Shown here: piece after piece, positions 43,549-55,041 of the stretch | Layout of the letters: the number at the start of each line of letters is the position of its first letter | How positions within the stretch are numbered: the first letter of the stretch is position 1 | NCBI GenBank assembly: GCA_020851735.1 | Contig: JADZCD010000003.1 | Location: 62,001 to 126,000 of the forward strand | DNA: 64,000 bases | DNA from: Phycisphaeraceae bacterium | GTDB taxonomy: Bacteria; Planctomycetota; Phycisphaerae; Phycisphaerales; Phycisphaeraceae | Reading direction: 5' to 3' | Program-made: the position numbers and the translations under genes | The notes under the pieces: generated by a model | Database searches by the model: none | The model's input: the letters and a program-made list of their open reading frames with translations, nothing else | What the model was told of the DNA's origin: nothing

Positions 43549-44285
43549 AGAACGCCACCACCTACGCCAAAAAGCTGGCCTCCCTCCTGCGCCGCATCAA
43601 GATCAAGGAATCGGCCGAGCCGACCGCGCCGTTGGACCCGATTTCCTGCCTGGTGCACGCTTTCCTGCAATGGAATTCCACGACCAAGTCAGCCGCCTCC
43701 GCCTATCAGCGGCTGATGACCGCGCTGGTTGATCACAACGACCTGCGCGTCACCCACGCCGTGGAAATGGCCGAGCTCTTAGGCCCGCGCTATCCGCTGG
43801 CCGCCGAACGCGCCGCCCGCCTGCGCGACACCCTCCAGGAAATCTTCCGCCGCGAACACGCCACCAGCCTCGACCACTTAAAAGGCAAACCCAAAAAGGA
43901 AATCCGCGCGTATCTCGAATCCCTGCCCGGCATGACCTCCTACGTGTCCGCCAGCGTCTTCCTGCGGATTTTTGAGGGCCACGCCCTGCCGGTCGATGAT
44001 CGCCTGGCCGAACACCTAAAGCACGAGGGCATCGTCGATCCCCAGGCCACGCTCCTGGAAATCGAAATGTTCCTCGAACGTAATATCCGCGCCGAAGACG
44101 CCTTGGACTGCCACTTGGCCCTCCAGGCCTGGGCCGATCAAGCCCCCGCGCACGAGCCCGCCGCCCGGCCCGCGGCCGCGCGCCCGACGCCCAAGGCGGC
44201 GCCCTCCAAATCCGCGGCTTCCAAGCGTCCGGCCGCTTCCTCCGGCCGCAAATCAACCAAGCCTTCCCGCAAGGCCTCCAAGTGA
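43545..44285 (+). CDS. HhH-GPD (endonuclease III-like) protein, apparently missing the lyase lysine and iron-sulfur cysteines
   Basis: The 246-residue product shows the helical glycosylase fold: DPISCLVHAFLQWNSTTKSA, then a hairpin LPGMTSYVSASVFLRIFEGH and ALPVDDRLAEHL. In Nth the hairpin reads LPGVGRKTAN with a catalytic lysine; here that position is Y/V. The aspartate of the VDTH motif is kept (VDDR). The four C-terminal cluster cysteines are missing. The last 50 residues are Lys/Ala/Pro-rich and likely disordered, DNA- or RNA-binding. The TTG start overlaps rbfA, and the stop overlaps hisG (GTGA). The function is not known. Confidence 0.72.
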   Translation: MKNATTYAKKLASLLRRIKIKESAEPTAPLDPISCLVHAFLQWNSTTKSAASAYQRLMTALVDHNDLRVTHAVEMAELLGPRYPLAAERAARLRDTLQEIFRREHATSLDHLKGKPKKEIRAYLESLPGMTSYVSASVFLRIFEGHALPVDDRLAEHLKHEGIVDPQATLLEIEMFLERNIRAEDALDCHLALQAWADQAPAHEPAARPAAARPTPKAAPSKSAASKRPAASSGRKSTKPSRKASK

Positions 44286-45202
44286 GCTCTATCGTGACCC
44301 TGAATTCCTCCTCCCTCGCGTCTCCTTCCCGCTCCAATCTGCGCATCGGCCTGCCCAAGGGCAGCCTGCAGGATTCCACCCTCGACCTCTTCGCCCGCGC
44401 CGGTTACGAAGTGACCTTGCGCGACCGGTCCTATTTCCCGGTCATCGACGACCCGACCATCGAAGCCGTCATGTTCCGCGCCCAGGAAATGAGCCGCTAC
44501 GTCGAGGACGGCGTGGTCGACATCGGCATCACCGGCTACGACTGGATCATCGAAAACGGGTCTTCCGTCCAGGAAGTCTGCGAGTTGACCTACTCCAAGG
44601 CCACCTCCCGCCCCGCCCGCTGGGTGCTGGCCGTGCCCGAGGAATCACGCATCACCCGCCCGGAAGACTTGGCCGGCGCCATCATCGCCACCGAACTGGT
44701 CAACGTCACCCGCCAGTATTTCCAGCAGCGCAACATTCCCATCCGCAAGGTGGAATTCTCCTGGGGCGCCACCGAGGTCAAGGCCCGCCTCGTTGACGCC
44801 ATCGTCGACATCACCGAGACCGGCTCAAGCTTGAAAGCCAACAAGCTGCGCGAAGTGGACACCATCCTCACCAGCACCACCCGCCTGATCGCCAATAAGA
44901 ATTCCTGGCAGGACGCCGCCAAACGCGAGCGGATGGAAGACCTCTCCATGCTCCTGCGCGGCGCCATCGCCGCCCGCCAGAAGATCGGCCTGAAAATGAA
45001 TGTCCCCCGCGAACGCATGAGCGACATTCTCCGCCTCCTGCCGGCCGAAAAATCCCCCACCATCAACCCCCTGGCCGACGACGCCTGGGTCGCCGTGGAG
45101 GTCATCGTCGAGGAACGCATCGAACGCGAATTAGTCCCCCGCCTGTCCCGCGCCGGCGCCACGGGCATCATCAGTTATCCCTTGAGCAAGGTCATCCCCT
45201 GA
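44282..45202 (+). CDS. hisG: ATP phosphoribosyltransferase, long form
   Basis: First enzyme of histidine synthesis. LRIGLPKGSLQDSTLDLFAR, then VVDIGITGYDWIIENGSSVQ and the phosphate loop VDIT-ETGSSLKANKLRE are present. The C-terminal ACT-like segment (WVAVEVIVEERIERELVPRL, SRAGATGIISYPL) identifies the hexameric HisG-L form of about 300 residues, which needs no HisZ and is inhibited by histidine. The GTG at 44282 overlaps the preceding stop codon. No other his gene is adjacent, so it is displaced into the nusA-infB run. Confidence 0.96.
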   Translation: MSSIVTLNSSSLASPSRSNLRIGLPKGSLQDSTLDLFARAGYEVTLRDRSYFPVIDDPTIEAVMFRAQEMSRYVEDGVVDIGITGYDWIIENGSSVQEVCELTYSKATSRPARWVLAVPEESRITRPEDLAGAIIATELVNVTRQYFQQRNIPIRKVEFSWGATEVKARLVDAIVDITETGSSLKANKLREVDTILTSTTRLIANKNSWQDAAKRERMEDLSMLLRGAIAARQKIGLKMNVPRERMSDILRLLPAEKSPTINPLADDAWVAVEVIVEERIERELVPRLSRAGATGIISYPLSKVIP

Positions 45203-45238
45203 CCTGACTCGGCGGATCGGCCCGAACACGCCCTCCGC

Positions 45239-48208
45239 ATGCTCCGTAATACAACCATGAAGCGTTGCCGATGGATCCAGCTTGGAGGTCGGTTGCTGCT
45301 CGGCCTGGTTTTATCCGGTTGCGCCTCTGCGCCACGAGCCACGACCTCGCCCGCCCTCGAACCGCTGGCCACCCCCGCGTCCCCCGTCTTGAACTTAACG
45401 CCCCCGCCGGGTCTGCCCGCCGGGCAGGTCATGCCCCGCACCGGGCAACCTCTGCAGCGCGCCTGGGCGGAACTGCCGAGCATACTTAAAACCTTAACCT
45501 GGCCGCCCACCCTCGCCGACCTGAATTCCCCGACCTCCCGCCCGACCTCCGCGCCCACCACCGCAGCTACTTCGCCCTCAGCCGCGGACACTGGCGCCGC
45601 CACCTTGCCGTCCACGGTCTCCCCCGAAGCGCAAAAAGCTTACCTCCGTGCCCGCCAGGCCTGGCTGAGCAGGCTTTACTACGAGGCCATTCGCCAGGCC
45701 CAGGCCGCGCTGCGCCTTCTGCCCGATGATCCGCAGCTGCTGCGCTTCTTAGGACGCGTTTATTTTGACTCGGGTAATCCGCAGGAGGGCCAGGCGCTCC
45801 TCTTACGGTCCCTGCAGGTGGCCCCGCCGGATTCCGCCACGCTGCTGTTGCTGGGCCGAAACTATCTGCAGGAAGGCCGCGATGATCTGGCCATGGCCTA
45901 CCTGGCTTCGGCGCTGCACCTGCCCCAGGATCATCAGGACGACGGCCAGACGCTGGTGGTTCGCTATTACCTGGGCAGCGCCCTGTTGCGCCAGGGTTAC
46001 GACGCCGCCGCCGTCGCGCAGTTCGAAGCCTTTCTGGACGGCGCCGCCCAAGCCTCCGCCTCCACCCGCTACGTCCGCGAACTTTTCGTGCTCGGACGCG
46101 TGCAGCGGGCGGGCACGCTGCTCAAAGTCGGCGACGCCTACCTCCGCCTGGACCAGCCCGACCGCGCCTTAGAGTGCTACCTGGCGTTGGATCTTTCCGA
46201 ACTGGTGGACCCCACCCCGGTTCGTCAGCGTCTGGTCTTCACCTCGCTGCGCTTAGGCCAGCCCGCCGCCGCCACCGCGCAGGTCATGGCCGCCCTGGCC
46301 GACGACTCCACTTCGGATGCCGCGTTGCGTCTGCTGGATTACCTGATCGCCCAGCGCGTGGAGTCCGCCGACTTGGCCGCCCGCCTGGAAAAGTATTACG
46401 AAAAATCGCGCGAACCGGCCGAACTGGCCGTGCGCATGAGCCGGCTGTTGCCCAGCCCCGCCGGCCTGGAGGTGCTAAGCCGGCACCTGGCGGCACACCC
46501 GTCCCATCGCCTGGTGCTCGCCGAACTGCTCGCGCGCGCCCTGGCCCCCGTCTCATCCAGCCAGGCGCCGCTGACCGCCATTCAAGTCACCGCCCGCACG
46601 ATTGACGCCCTGCCCGCCGCCGCCGACGCCTATGCCGACCTGTTGGTCGCCGCCGCCAAGGATGTCCGGCATCTGGAACGCTTGATCCGTCAGGCCGCCG
46701 CGAACCAGCCCAACCAGGCGACCTACGCCTACCTGCTGGCCATGGTCGGGTTGTCCTCCGGGCACGCGGATCGGGCCGAGGCCCGTTTGCGCCAAGCCTT
46801 GTCCCAGCAGCCGGATTTCGCTCCCGCCCGCATCGCGTTGGCCGGTCTGCTCCTGGATCGCGACCAGCCCGCCCAGGCGGATCAATGGCTCGAACCCTTA
46901 GGCGGCGATCCGCGCGTGCTGGCCCTGCGCTGCCGGGTCTTTCAAGCCAAAAAACAATTTCCCCAGGCCTTGGGCTTGCTCGATCAGCTGATCCGCGTTG
47001 AGCCGGACAACTCCCAATGGCCCATCCAGAAGGCCCAACTGCAGCTGGAGCTGGGCCGCTCGACCATGGCAGCCTCCACGCTGCTGCAGGCCCTGCGCGT
47101 CTTCCCGGATCGTGAAGATCTCTATCAGGCCTATTTCGATCTGCTCGCCTCGCCGCAGGCGCCCCCCGATGCCGCCCGCCAATGGCTGGCCCTGTTGGAA
47201 TCCGCCCAGCGCAATATCCCCCGCGCCCGCGTCACCCGCCTGCAGACGGCCGTCCGCATCTTCAGCGAAGGCCGCCACGCCGAAGCCGAAGCCCACCTGC
47301 GCACCTTGATTTCCGAAGATCCCTCGGATCTGCCCGCCTCCGTCTTTCTGTTGCGCGTGCTGGCCGAGCGCAAGCAATTCGACGAAGTGGAAACCCTGCT
47401 CTTTTCCCTGTTCTCACGCTATCCCCGGAATGCCCAGGTCCAGGGTTTTACGCTGGGCTTAACGGGCAACTATCTCCAATTAGGGCGCACCGATGACGCC
47501 GCCCGCTGGCTGGATCGCTTAGGCAAGTCGCCCCTGGCCAGTCCCGTCGATTACCTGCACCTGTTAGGTAAACATTGGATTCTCACCGGCCATCGCCAGC
47601 CGCTGGATGCCGCCGTGCGCGACCTGATCCGCCGCTATCCCGCCGACGAGCCCGACCTGATCTATCACTGGGCCATGACCCTGACCCAGATCGACCGCAC
47701 CGGCCAAGCTGAACCATTATTAGCTTCCGCCCTCGTGCGCTTTCCCGACCACGCCGATCTGAACAACGCCCTGGGATATTCCTGGGTCGACAAAGGCATC
47801 CGCCTCGCGCAAGGCCGGGCCATGATCGAAAAAGCCCTGGCCAGCGATCCGGATAATCCCGCCTACCTGGATTCCCTCGGCTGGGCCTGCTACAAGCAGG
47901 GGCAATTCCGCTCCGCGGCCGACTATCTGCAGCGCGCGGTCTCGCGCCCCGGCGGCGATCACCCGCTGTTGCTTAATCACTTGGCCGACGCCCTCTATCA
48001 ACTGGGCGATCACGCCCGCGCCCTGGAATTCTGGCAGCTGGCGATGCGGAAAATCGATCCGCTCGACGCTCAGCGCGACCCGGAAATCCGCGATTTGCCC
48101 GCGCAGCTTTCCGCCAAAATCCACGCGCTGGAAAGCGGTCAGCCAGCCCCCGTCGCCCCCTCGGCCGGTCCCGCGTCCGAGCCGTCGGACGGCGCTTTGT
48201 CCAAGTGA
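45239..48208 (+). CDS. giant TPR-repeat lipoprotein
   Basis: A 989-residue secreted protein. The signal sequence GRLLLGLVLSGCAS ends in a lipobox cysteine, so it should be anchored in a membrane. Then comes a Thr/Ser/Pro-rich linker, and from about residue 130 to 970 many TPR-like helical repeats (AYLRARQAWLSRLYYEAIRQ, then LRFLGRVYFDSGNPQEGQAL, and near the end SLGWACYKQGQFRSAADYLQ). TPR lipoproteins of this kind often serve outer-membrane or export assemblies; here no partner is evident. The ATG at 45257 (MKRCRW) is an alternative start. It lies between hisG and gyrB and looks like a separate transcript. Confidence 0.88.
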   Translation: MLRNTTMKRCRWIQLGGRLLLGLVLSGCASAPRATTSPALEPLATPASPVLNLTPPPGLPAGQVMPRTGQPLQRAWAELPSILKTLTWPPTLADLNSPTSRPTSAPTTAATSPSAADTGAATLPSTVSPEAQKAYLRARQAWLSRLYYEAIRQAQAALRLLPDDPQLLRFLGRVYFDSGNPQEGQALLLRSLQVAPPDSATLLLLGRNYLQEGRDDLAMAYLASALHLPQDHQDDGQTLVVRYYLGSALLRQGYDAAAVAQFEAFLDGAAQASASTRYVRELFVLGRVQRAGTLLKVGDAYLRLDQPDRALECYLALDLSELVDPTPVRQRLVFTSLRLGQPAAATAQVMAALADDSTSDAALRLLDYLIAQRVESADLAARLEKYYEKSREPAELAVRMSRLLPSPAGLEVLSRHLAAHPSHRLVLAELLARALAPVSSSQAPLTAIQVTARTIDALPAAADAYADLLVAAAKDVRHLERLIRQAAANQPNQATYAYLLAMVGLSSGHADRAEARLRQALSQQPDFAPARIALAGLLLDRDQPAQADQWLEPLGGDPRVLALRCRVFQAKKQFPQALGLLDQLIRVEPDNSQWPIQKAQLQLELGRSTMAASTLLQALRVFPDREDLYQAYFDLLASPQAPPDAARQWLALLESAQRNIPRARVTRLQTAVRIFSEGRHAEAEAHLRTLISEDPSDLPASVFLLRVLAERKQFDEVETLLFSLFSRYPRNAQVQGFTLGLTGNYLQLGRTDDAARWLDRLGKSPLASPVDYLHLLGKHWILTGHRQPLDAAVRDLIRRYPADEPDLIYHWAMTLTQIDRTGQAEPLLASALVRFPDHADLNNALGYSWVDKGIRLAQGRAMIEKALASDPDNPAYLDSLGWACYKQGQFRSAADYLQRAVSRPGGDHPLLLNHLADALYQLGDHARALEFWQLAMRKIDPLDAQRDPEIRDLPAQLSAKIHALESGQPAPVAPSAGPASEPSDGALSK

Positions 48209-48223
48209 ATCTAAGCCTATAAT
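48197..48223 (+). promoter_or_regulatory. putative sigma-70 promoter of gyrB
   Basis: TTGTCC, a 15-base spacer, then a perfect TATAAT. The -35 overlaps the end of the TPR gene. A second AT-rich element (TAAAAT near 48287) could serve as an alternative. Confidence 0.45.
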
Positions 48224-48289
48224 TGGCAATAATTAATATGAACAGAAGCCCGTGGGGGAAGATTCGAAACCACCCTGGATTTCTGATAA

Positions 48290-51019
<2,730 letters not shown>

Positions 51020-51033
51020 TGCGCTCATCACTC

Positions 51034-51055
51034 CGTCGGCCGCCCCGGGCCGACG
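51034..51055. terminator. GC-rich hairpin after gyrB
   Basis: Arms CGTCGGCC and GGCCGACG around GCCCCG, 15 bases after the stop codon. It lacks a T tract, so intrinsic termination is doubtful. Confidence 0.4.
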
Positions 51056-51239
51056 CGAAGCGATCCTTTCACCGGACATTAAAGTCCCCACAGTCCTTCC
51101 CGCTTAAGGCTAGACTTCTGGCTGCGGCCAAGAGGCGCTGGTTATCCCGTCCGCATCGGGGAAGACCATTTCTTGCCGCGCCCTTGGCCGCCAAGCTCAG
51201 CCCGCGCCGCCGCGGGCGCATCATCCAGGGAGGGACGCA

Positions 51240-52082
51240 ATGGTCAGCGACATGGACAAATATCTGTTCGATCTGCGCGGTTACCTTCTGCTTAAAGGGG
51301 CGCTGTCCCAGCAGGAAGTGGGGGCGCTCAACGCCGGCCTGGACACCGTGCCGCCGCTGGAGTCCGGCGCGTGGTGGGGCTACGTGCAGCGCGAACCGAC
51401 GGAAGACTCCCGCGGCATCGCCCTGCAACAGGTCTACGAACTGGGCCCGCCGTTTGAAGAGCTCATCGACCACTCCGCCTGGATCGACAAAGTCAAGTAT
51501 TTCGTCGGCGGAGACAAGACCTTTGACTATCACCACGGCCCGCTGTTTATCGACGAAAACTTCGCCAGCATCCGCACCAGCGGCGGCGCCATCGGCATGC
51601 ACTCCGGCGGGCACATCGGCGTCAAGCGCACACAGTTCCGCTTTCACAACGGGCGCTTTGCGTGCGGGCAGGTCAATGTACTCATGGCCCTGACCGACAT
51701 CGGCCCCGGCGACGGCGCCACCATGGTGGTCCCCGGCTCGCACAAGGCCAATTTCGAGCATCCCCAGTTTGAAAAGCACCGCATTCAGGATGGCGCTTCG
51801 ATGGATCAGGTCGCCGAGGCCATTGAGGTTCACATGGCCGCCGGCGACGTGTTGCTGTTCGTGGACGCCATTTCCCACGGCTCCGCCCGCCGGGTCAATC
51901 CCGGGCAGCGCCGCATCGTGGTCTATCGCTACGGCCCGTCGTGGGGCAATTTCCGCTGGGGTTACCAGCCGTCCAAGGAACTCTTAGCCCGACTCACCCC
52001 CGCGCGGCGACAGATCGTGCAACCGCTGCAGCTGCGCAAACGCCAGCCCAACCTAAAGTCAGGAATACCCGACCCGGCCTAA
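51240..52082 (+). CDS. phytanoyl-CoA dioxygenase (PhyH)-family protein
   Basis: An Fe(II)/2-oxoglutarate oxygenase-like fold. The core strands QVNVLMALTDIGPGDGATMV, VPGSHK, and the distal GDVLLFVDAISHGSARR with its iron-ligand histidine and the RRIVVYRYGPSW arginine are seen. The first metal pair is not a clear HxD (HSGGHIGV is the best candidate), so activity is uncertain. AGGGAGG lies 6 nt before the ATG at 51240. The 280 residues match the large Planctomycetota PhyH group. The substrate is unknown. Confidence 0.82.
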   Translation: MVSDMDKYLFDLRGYLLLKGALSQQEVGALNAGLDTVPPLESGAWWGYVQREPTEDSRGIALQQVYELGPPFEELIDHSAWIDKVKYFVGGDKTFDYHHGPLFIDENFASIRTSGGAIGMHSGGHIGVKRTQFRFHNGRFACGQVNVLMALTDIGPGDGATMVVPGSHKANFEHPQFEKHRIQDGASMDQVAEAIEVHMAAGDVLLFVDAISHGSARRVNPGQRRIVVYRYGPSWGNFRWGYQPSKELLARLTPARRQIVQPLQLRKRQPNLKSGIPDPA

Positions 52083-52121
52083 GCGGACCGGGCCTTCTCC
52101 TCGGGCCTGGTTTGCCTGTCG

Positions 52122-52865
52122 TTAAATTCGGCTGCGCCGCGGCCGATTGCCGCGCGGGCGAATCACCAGCCCCGTCGTCTGCGGGCAGGCCCGCAGCGCC
52201 TGCTCCAGCCGCACCCGGGCCGTGGGATAGGGCACCTGCCTGCTCAGCTCGCTGACCGCTTCCCGTTCGCCCATGCGGGCCAGTTGATCGACCAGCCCCC
52301 GCAGGTGCTCGTCGCGCGTCCGCTGGAACCAGCGATAGGCTTCCTCCAGCTCATGACGGTTGTATTGGCTCAGCGGATCCGACAGCCCACTCTGGGCCGT
52401 AGCCCATTCAATCAGTCCGCGCGGATGCCGGCTCGGATCGTCCCCGAAACGGAACGATTCCACCGTCGCCCGCAGCCGCGCCAACTCACTTTCAAACGGG
52501 TCCGTCATCGCCGCCGGCAAGCGCCGCAGCGGGTCCTGGGCCGATTTGGCTTCCAGCTTGCCCAGCCAGCCTGATCCGCCAGCCATCGCCGCGGCGCCTC
52601 CGTGCGGATGTCTTTCACTTAACCTGTTGTCCATTTTTCCTGCTGCTTCCTTGCTGATCAGCGGTGCCACCGCTGTATTGATGGTCACGCGACCATAATC
52701 CTCAAATACCACCACCACCCGTTGGGCCGGTTGACCCTCGTGAGTGATCGACGAAGCCTGTTCCACCACCCCCTGACCCCATTCCAGGCGACGTGGATGT
52801 ACCACAACATCTCCTCGCTTCCATGGCGAGGGCGTTATCGGATAACTAGACACGAAAAGCCCCAT
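52122..52865 (-). CDS. DUF3553-like protein with helical C-terminal domain
   Basis: Residues 15-70 (KRGDVVVHPRRLEWGQGVVE, RVVVVFEDYGRVTINTAVAP) resemble DUF3553, a small barrel near the CarD/UvrD-tail type. The rest is helical and Arg-rich, ending GNRPRRSRI. It may bind nucleic acid or polymerase, which is inference. The ATG at 52865 is the longest start; a GTG four codons on is possible. It converges on the PhyH gene, 39 bases away. Confidence 0.6.
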   Translation of the reverse strand: MGLFVSSYPITPSPWKRGDVVVHPRRLEWGQGVVEQASSITHEGQPAQRVVVVFEDYGRVTINTAVAPLISKEAAGKMDNRLSERHPHGGAAAMAGGSGWLGKLEAKSAQDPLRRLPAAMTDPFESELARLRATVESFRFGDDPSRHPRGLIEWATAQSGLSDPLSQYNRHELEEAYRWFQRTRDEHLRGLVDQLARMGEREAVSELSRQVPYPTARVRLEQALRACPQTTGLVIRPRGNRPRRSRI

Positions 52866-53142
52866 CCATTCTGTCCGTACTGCCTAGGGGACTTGTTAAA
52901 AAGGTCCAGCCCGCAGTTCTAGACTCCTACTTCACCCCTCAACTAGAAGGGCGGAAACACCTAATCAGCCTTTTTCCACATCCCCGAACCCCGCCAATAG
53001 CTGCACTAACGAACCTTACTCCCCAGCACTTGAAGCAAACTGACTATAAGCACTGAACCCCCCAAAAACCCACGATTAAATGATGGTCATGCCATTATAT
53101 CCGCTGTCCACCGTTCCACGCAAGTAATTCTTCTCCCCTTTT

Positions 53143-53190
53143 CCCCCAATCCCTAATTCCTAACTCCCAATTCCTAACTCCTAACTCCCC
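53143..53190. repeat. CCCTAAT/CTCCTAA heptamer array
   Basis: Units CCCCCAAT, CCCTAATT, CCTAACT, CCCAATT, CCTAACT, CCTAACT. It ends 3 bases before the stop codon of the fucose-isomerase-like gene. The remainder of the 52866-53142 gap is AT-richer DNA without a gene. Confidence 0.9.
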
Positions 53191-53192
53191 CC

Positions 53193-54848
53193 TCATCCCC
53201 ACCCTTTGCCGTCCTTCTTGCTCCCGCACAACGATACCTTCAGCCCCAGCGCCTGGGCCATCGCCGCCTTGGCCAGCATCGCTTCATCCGCCGCCTTGGC
53301 ATCCTTGGCGTACGCCACCTGAATGTGATTAGCCTTGTGCCTGCCCATCATCTGATCCCTGCTCACCCCGTACGTCACCGCGTGCATGATCGGCCACTGC
53401 ACCGTCGTCGCTTCCCAGCGCCGCTGCGTTTCGGCCGTCGGCAGCTTCACGGCCGCCCCGCGCCCTAAATCCATGCACAGCTTCCCGCCCTCCACGTACA
53501 CCCGGCTCCAGACGATCTCGCCCGGCCGGCTGACCCCGCGCAACGTGCCCCCGCCTAAGCGGAAATACATCGCCGGCTGCCGCATGCTGTCCGCCCCCGC
53601 CCATTCCTTCTCAAAATGCGCCGGCGGCGCCGACCCGCTGATCAACAGCACCCACACGTAATCCTTCACCGTGCCCGACTGATCCCTGTCCCCCCAGCGC
53701 AAATCGTGCAGCGTCGTTTCCACCGGCTGCCCCATGGCCTTGTGCACCCGGAAAGTCATCAGCGCGTCCAAACCCGCGCACTCGTCCACCTCGTTAAAGC
53801 ACGGCAGCGGCTCGCCCTCGTATAGGACGCGGTCGCCCTTGCGTGACTTCACCGGCGGGCGGCTGGTGTTGTTCAAAGTCCCTTCCACCAGATCGCTGGC
53901 CGGCAGCAGGTCCTTTAACCCCTGCTGATACTGAATGCCGATCGTCGCGCAGCCGAAGTCGTCAGCGATGCGCATGGCCGCGATGTACATCTTGCCTTGC
54001 GTCAAAATCTGCCCGTCCGTCAGGTCCGTCTCCTCGTTCGGGCCGGTGTGGAATTTCATCCCCTTCTTTTCCATCCACTGCCGCACCGCCAACGCTTCCT
54101 GATCGGAAACCTGCAGCGTTTCGTAATACAAGGCCGCCTGGCTTAAGCGTTCCTTGAACACCCCCGTCGGATGCAGCAGATGATCGGGAATGATCGCGTT
54201 GAACATCCCCATGCACCCTTCGTCGAAGACGCCCATGATCGCCTTCTGCTGCGCCAGCTCAGCCGCCAGCGCCTTGCCCGTCTTGCGGGCGCCGGTCGAT
54301 ACCTTGGCCTTTTCCAGGGGCAGGACGTGACTTTGATTGTGATGGCACTTGCCGTTCTCCAGCCACTTCTGCAATTGCTTGCGGAAGTACTCGTCACTGA
54401 AGTCCTCGCTCCAGAGCGTGGAATATTTCACCCCCGCCTTGGTCAAGGAGCCGTTTAAGTTCAGCATGCCCACCAGCCCCGGCCACTGGCCCGACCAATT
54501 CGCGCACGTCAGGATCGGCCCCTGGTGCCCACAGAGTCCCGCCAGCACGTGGTGCGAATACTGCCACACCGCCTCCGCCACGATCAGCGGCTTCTTCGAG
54601 TCGATGCCGCGGAACACCTCCATGCCCTCTTTTTGCGAGCCGATGAACCCGTGCTTCAAATCCATGTTGTAGGCGTGCGCCCGGGTGACGGTATAACCAA
54701 GTGCCTCCACCGCCGCCGTCAGTTTGCGCTCCATTTCCCGCTGGGCGGGCCAGCACAACTGGTTGGCGGACAATCGCAGGTCTCCGCTGGCGATCAGTAG
54801 GACGTCTTTACCGGGATTCTTGCCGTTGGGTTTTTTCGATGGGCTCAT
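53193..54848 (-). CDS. L-fucose/L-arabinose isomerase-like protein
   Basis: The 551-residue protein shows the fucose-isomerase layout: [56 protein letters not shown] with later [20 protein letters not shown], and a C-terminal barrel. Candidate metal ligands are glutamate and aspartate in [14 protein letters not shown] and FNEVDE. It could act on an aldose, but the exact substrate is not decided. The ATG at 54848 is chosen; upstream residues look non-coding. It diverges from uvrC, with 193 bases between. Confidence 0.8.
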   Translation of the reverse strand: MSPSKKPNGKNPGKDVLLIASGDLRLSANQLCWPAQREMERKLTAAVEALGYTVTRAHAYNMDLKHGFIGSQKEGMEVFRGIDSKKPLIVAEAVWQYSHHVLAGLCGHQGPILTCANWSGQWPGLVGMLNLNGSLTKAGVKYSTLWSEDFSDEYFRKQLQKWLENGKCHHNQSHVLPLEKAKVSTGARKTGKALAAELAQQKAIMGVFDEGCMGMFNAIIPDHLLHPTGVFKERLSQAALYYETLQVSDQEALAVRQWMEKKGMKFHTGPNEETDLTDGQILTQGKMYIAAMRIADDFGCATIGIQYQQGLKDLLPASDLVEGTLNNTSRPPVKSRKGDRVLYEGEPLPCFNEVDECAGLDALMTFRVHKAMGQPVETTLHDLRWGDRDQSGTVKDYVWVLLISGSAPPAHFEKEWAGADSMRQPAMYFRLGGGTLRGVSRPGEIVWSRVYVEGGKLCMDLGRGAAVKLPTAETQRRWEATTVQWPIMHAVTYGVSRDQMMGRHKANHIQVAYAKDAKAADEAMLAKAAMAQALGLKVSLCGSKKDGKGWG

Positions 54849-55041
54849 GGTTGTTTCTGCCGACGAGAGTGTGCTGACTACAATTGGCCCGATACTTAAA
54901 AAAGGGTGTGCATCCTCACGCAATGGGTAATAACCGGAGCATCATAACCGCTAGGGCCTTTCGACTGGAACCGGCCGACCGCTTTTCAACATTGCTTTGC
55001 CGCTATGCCTTTTTGCGTCAGCGAGGATGTATAATTTGCCA

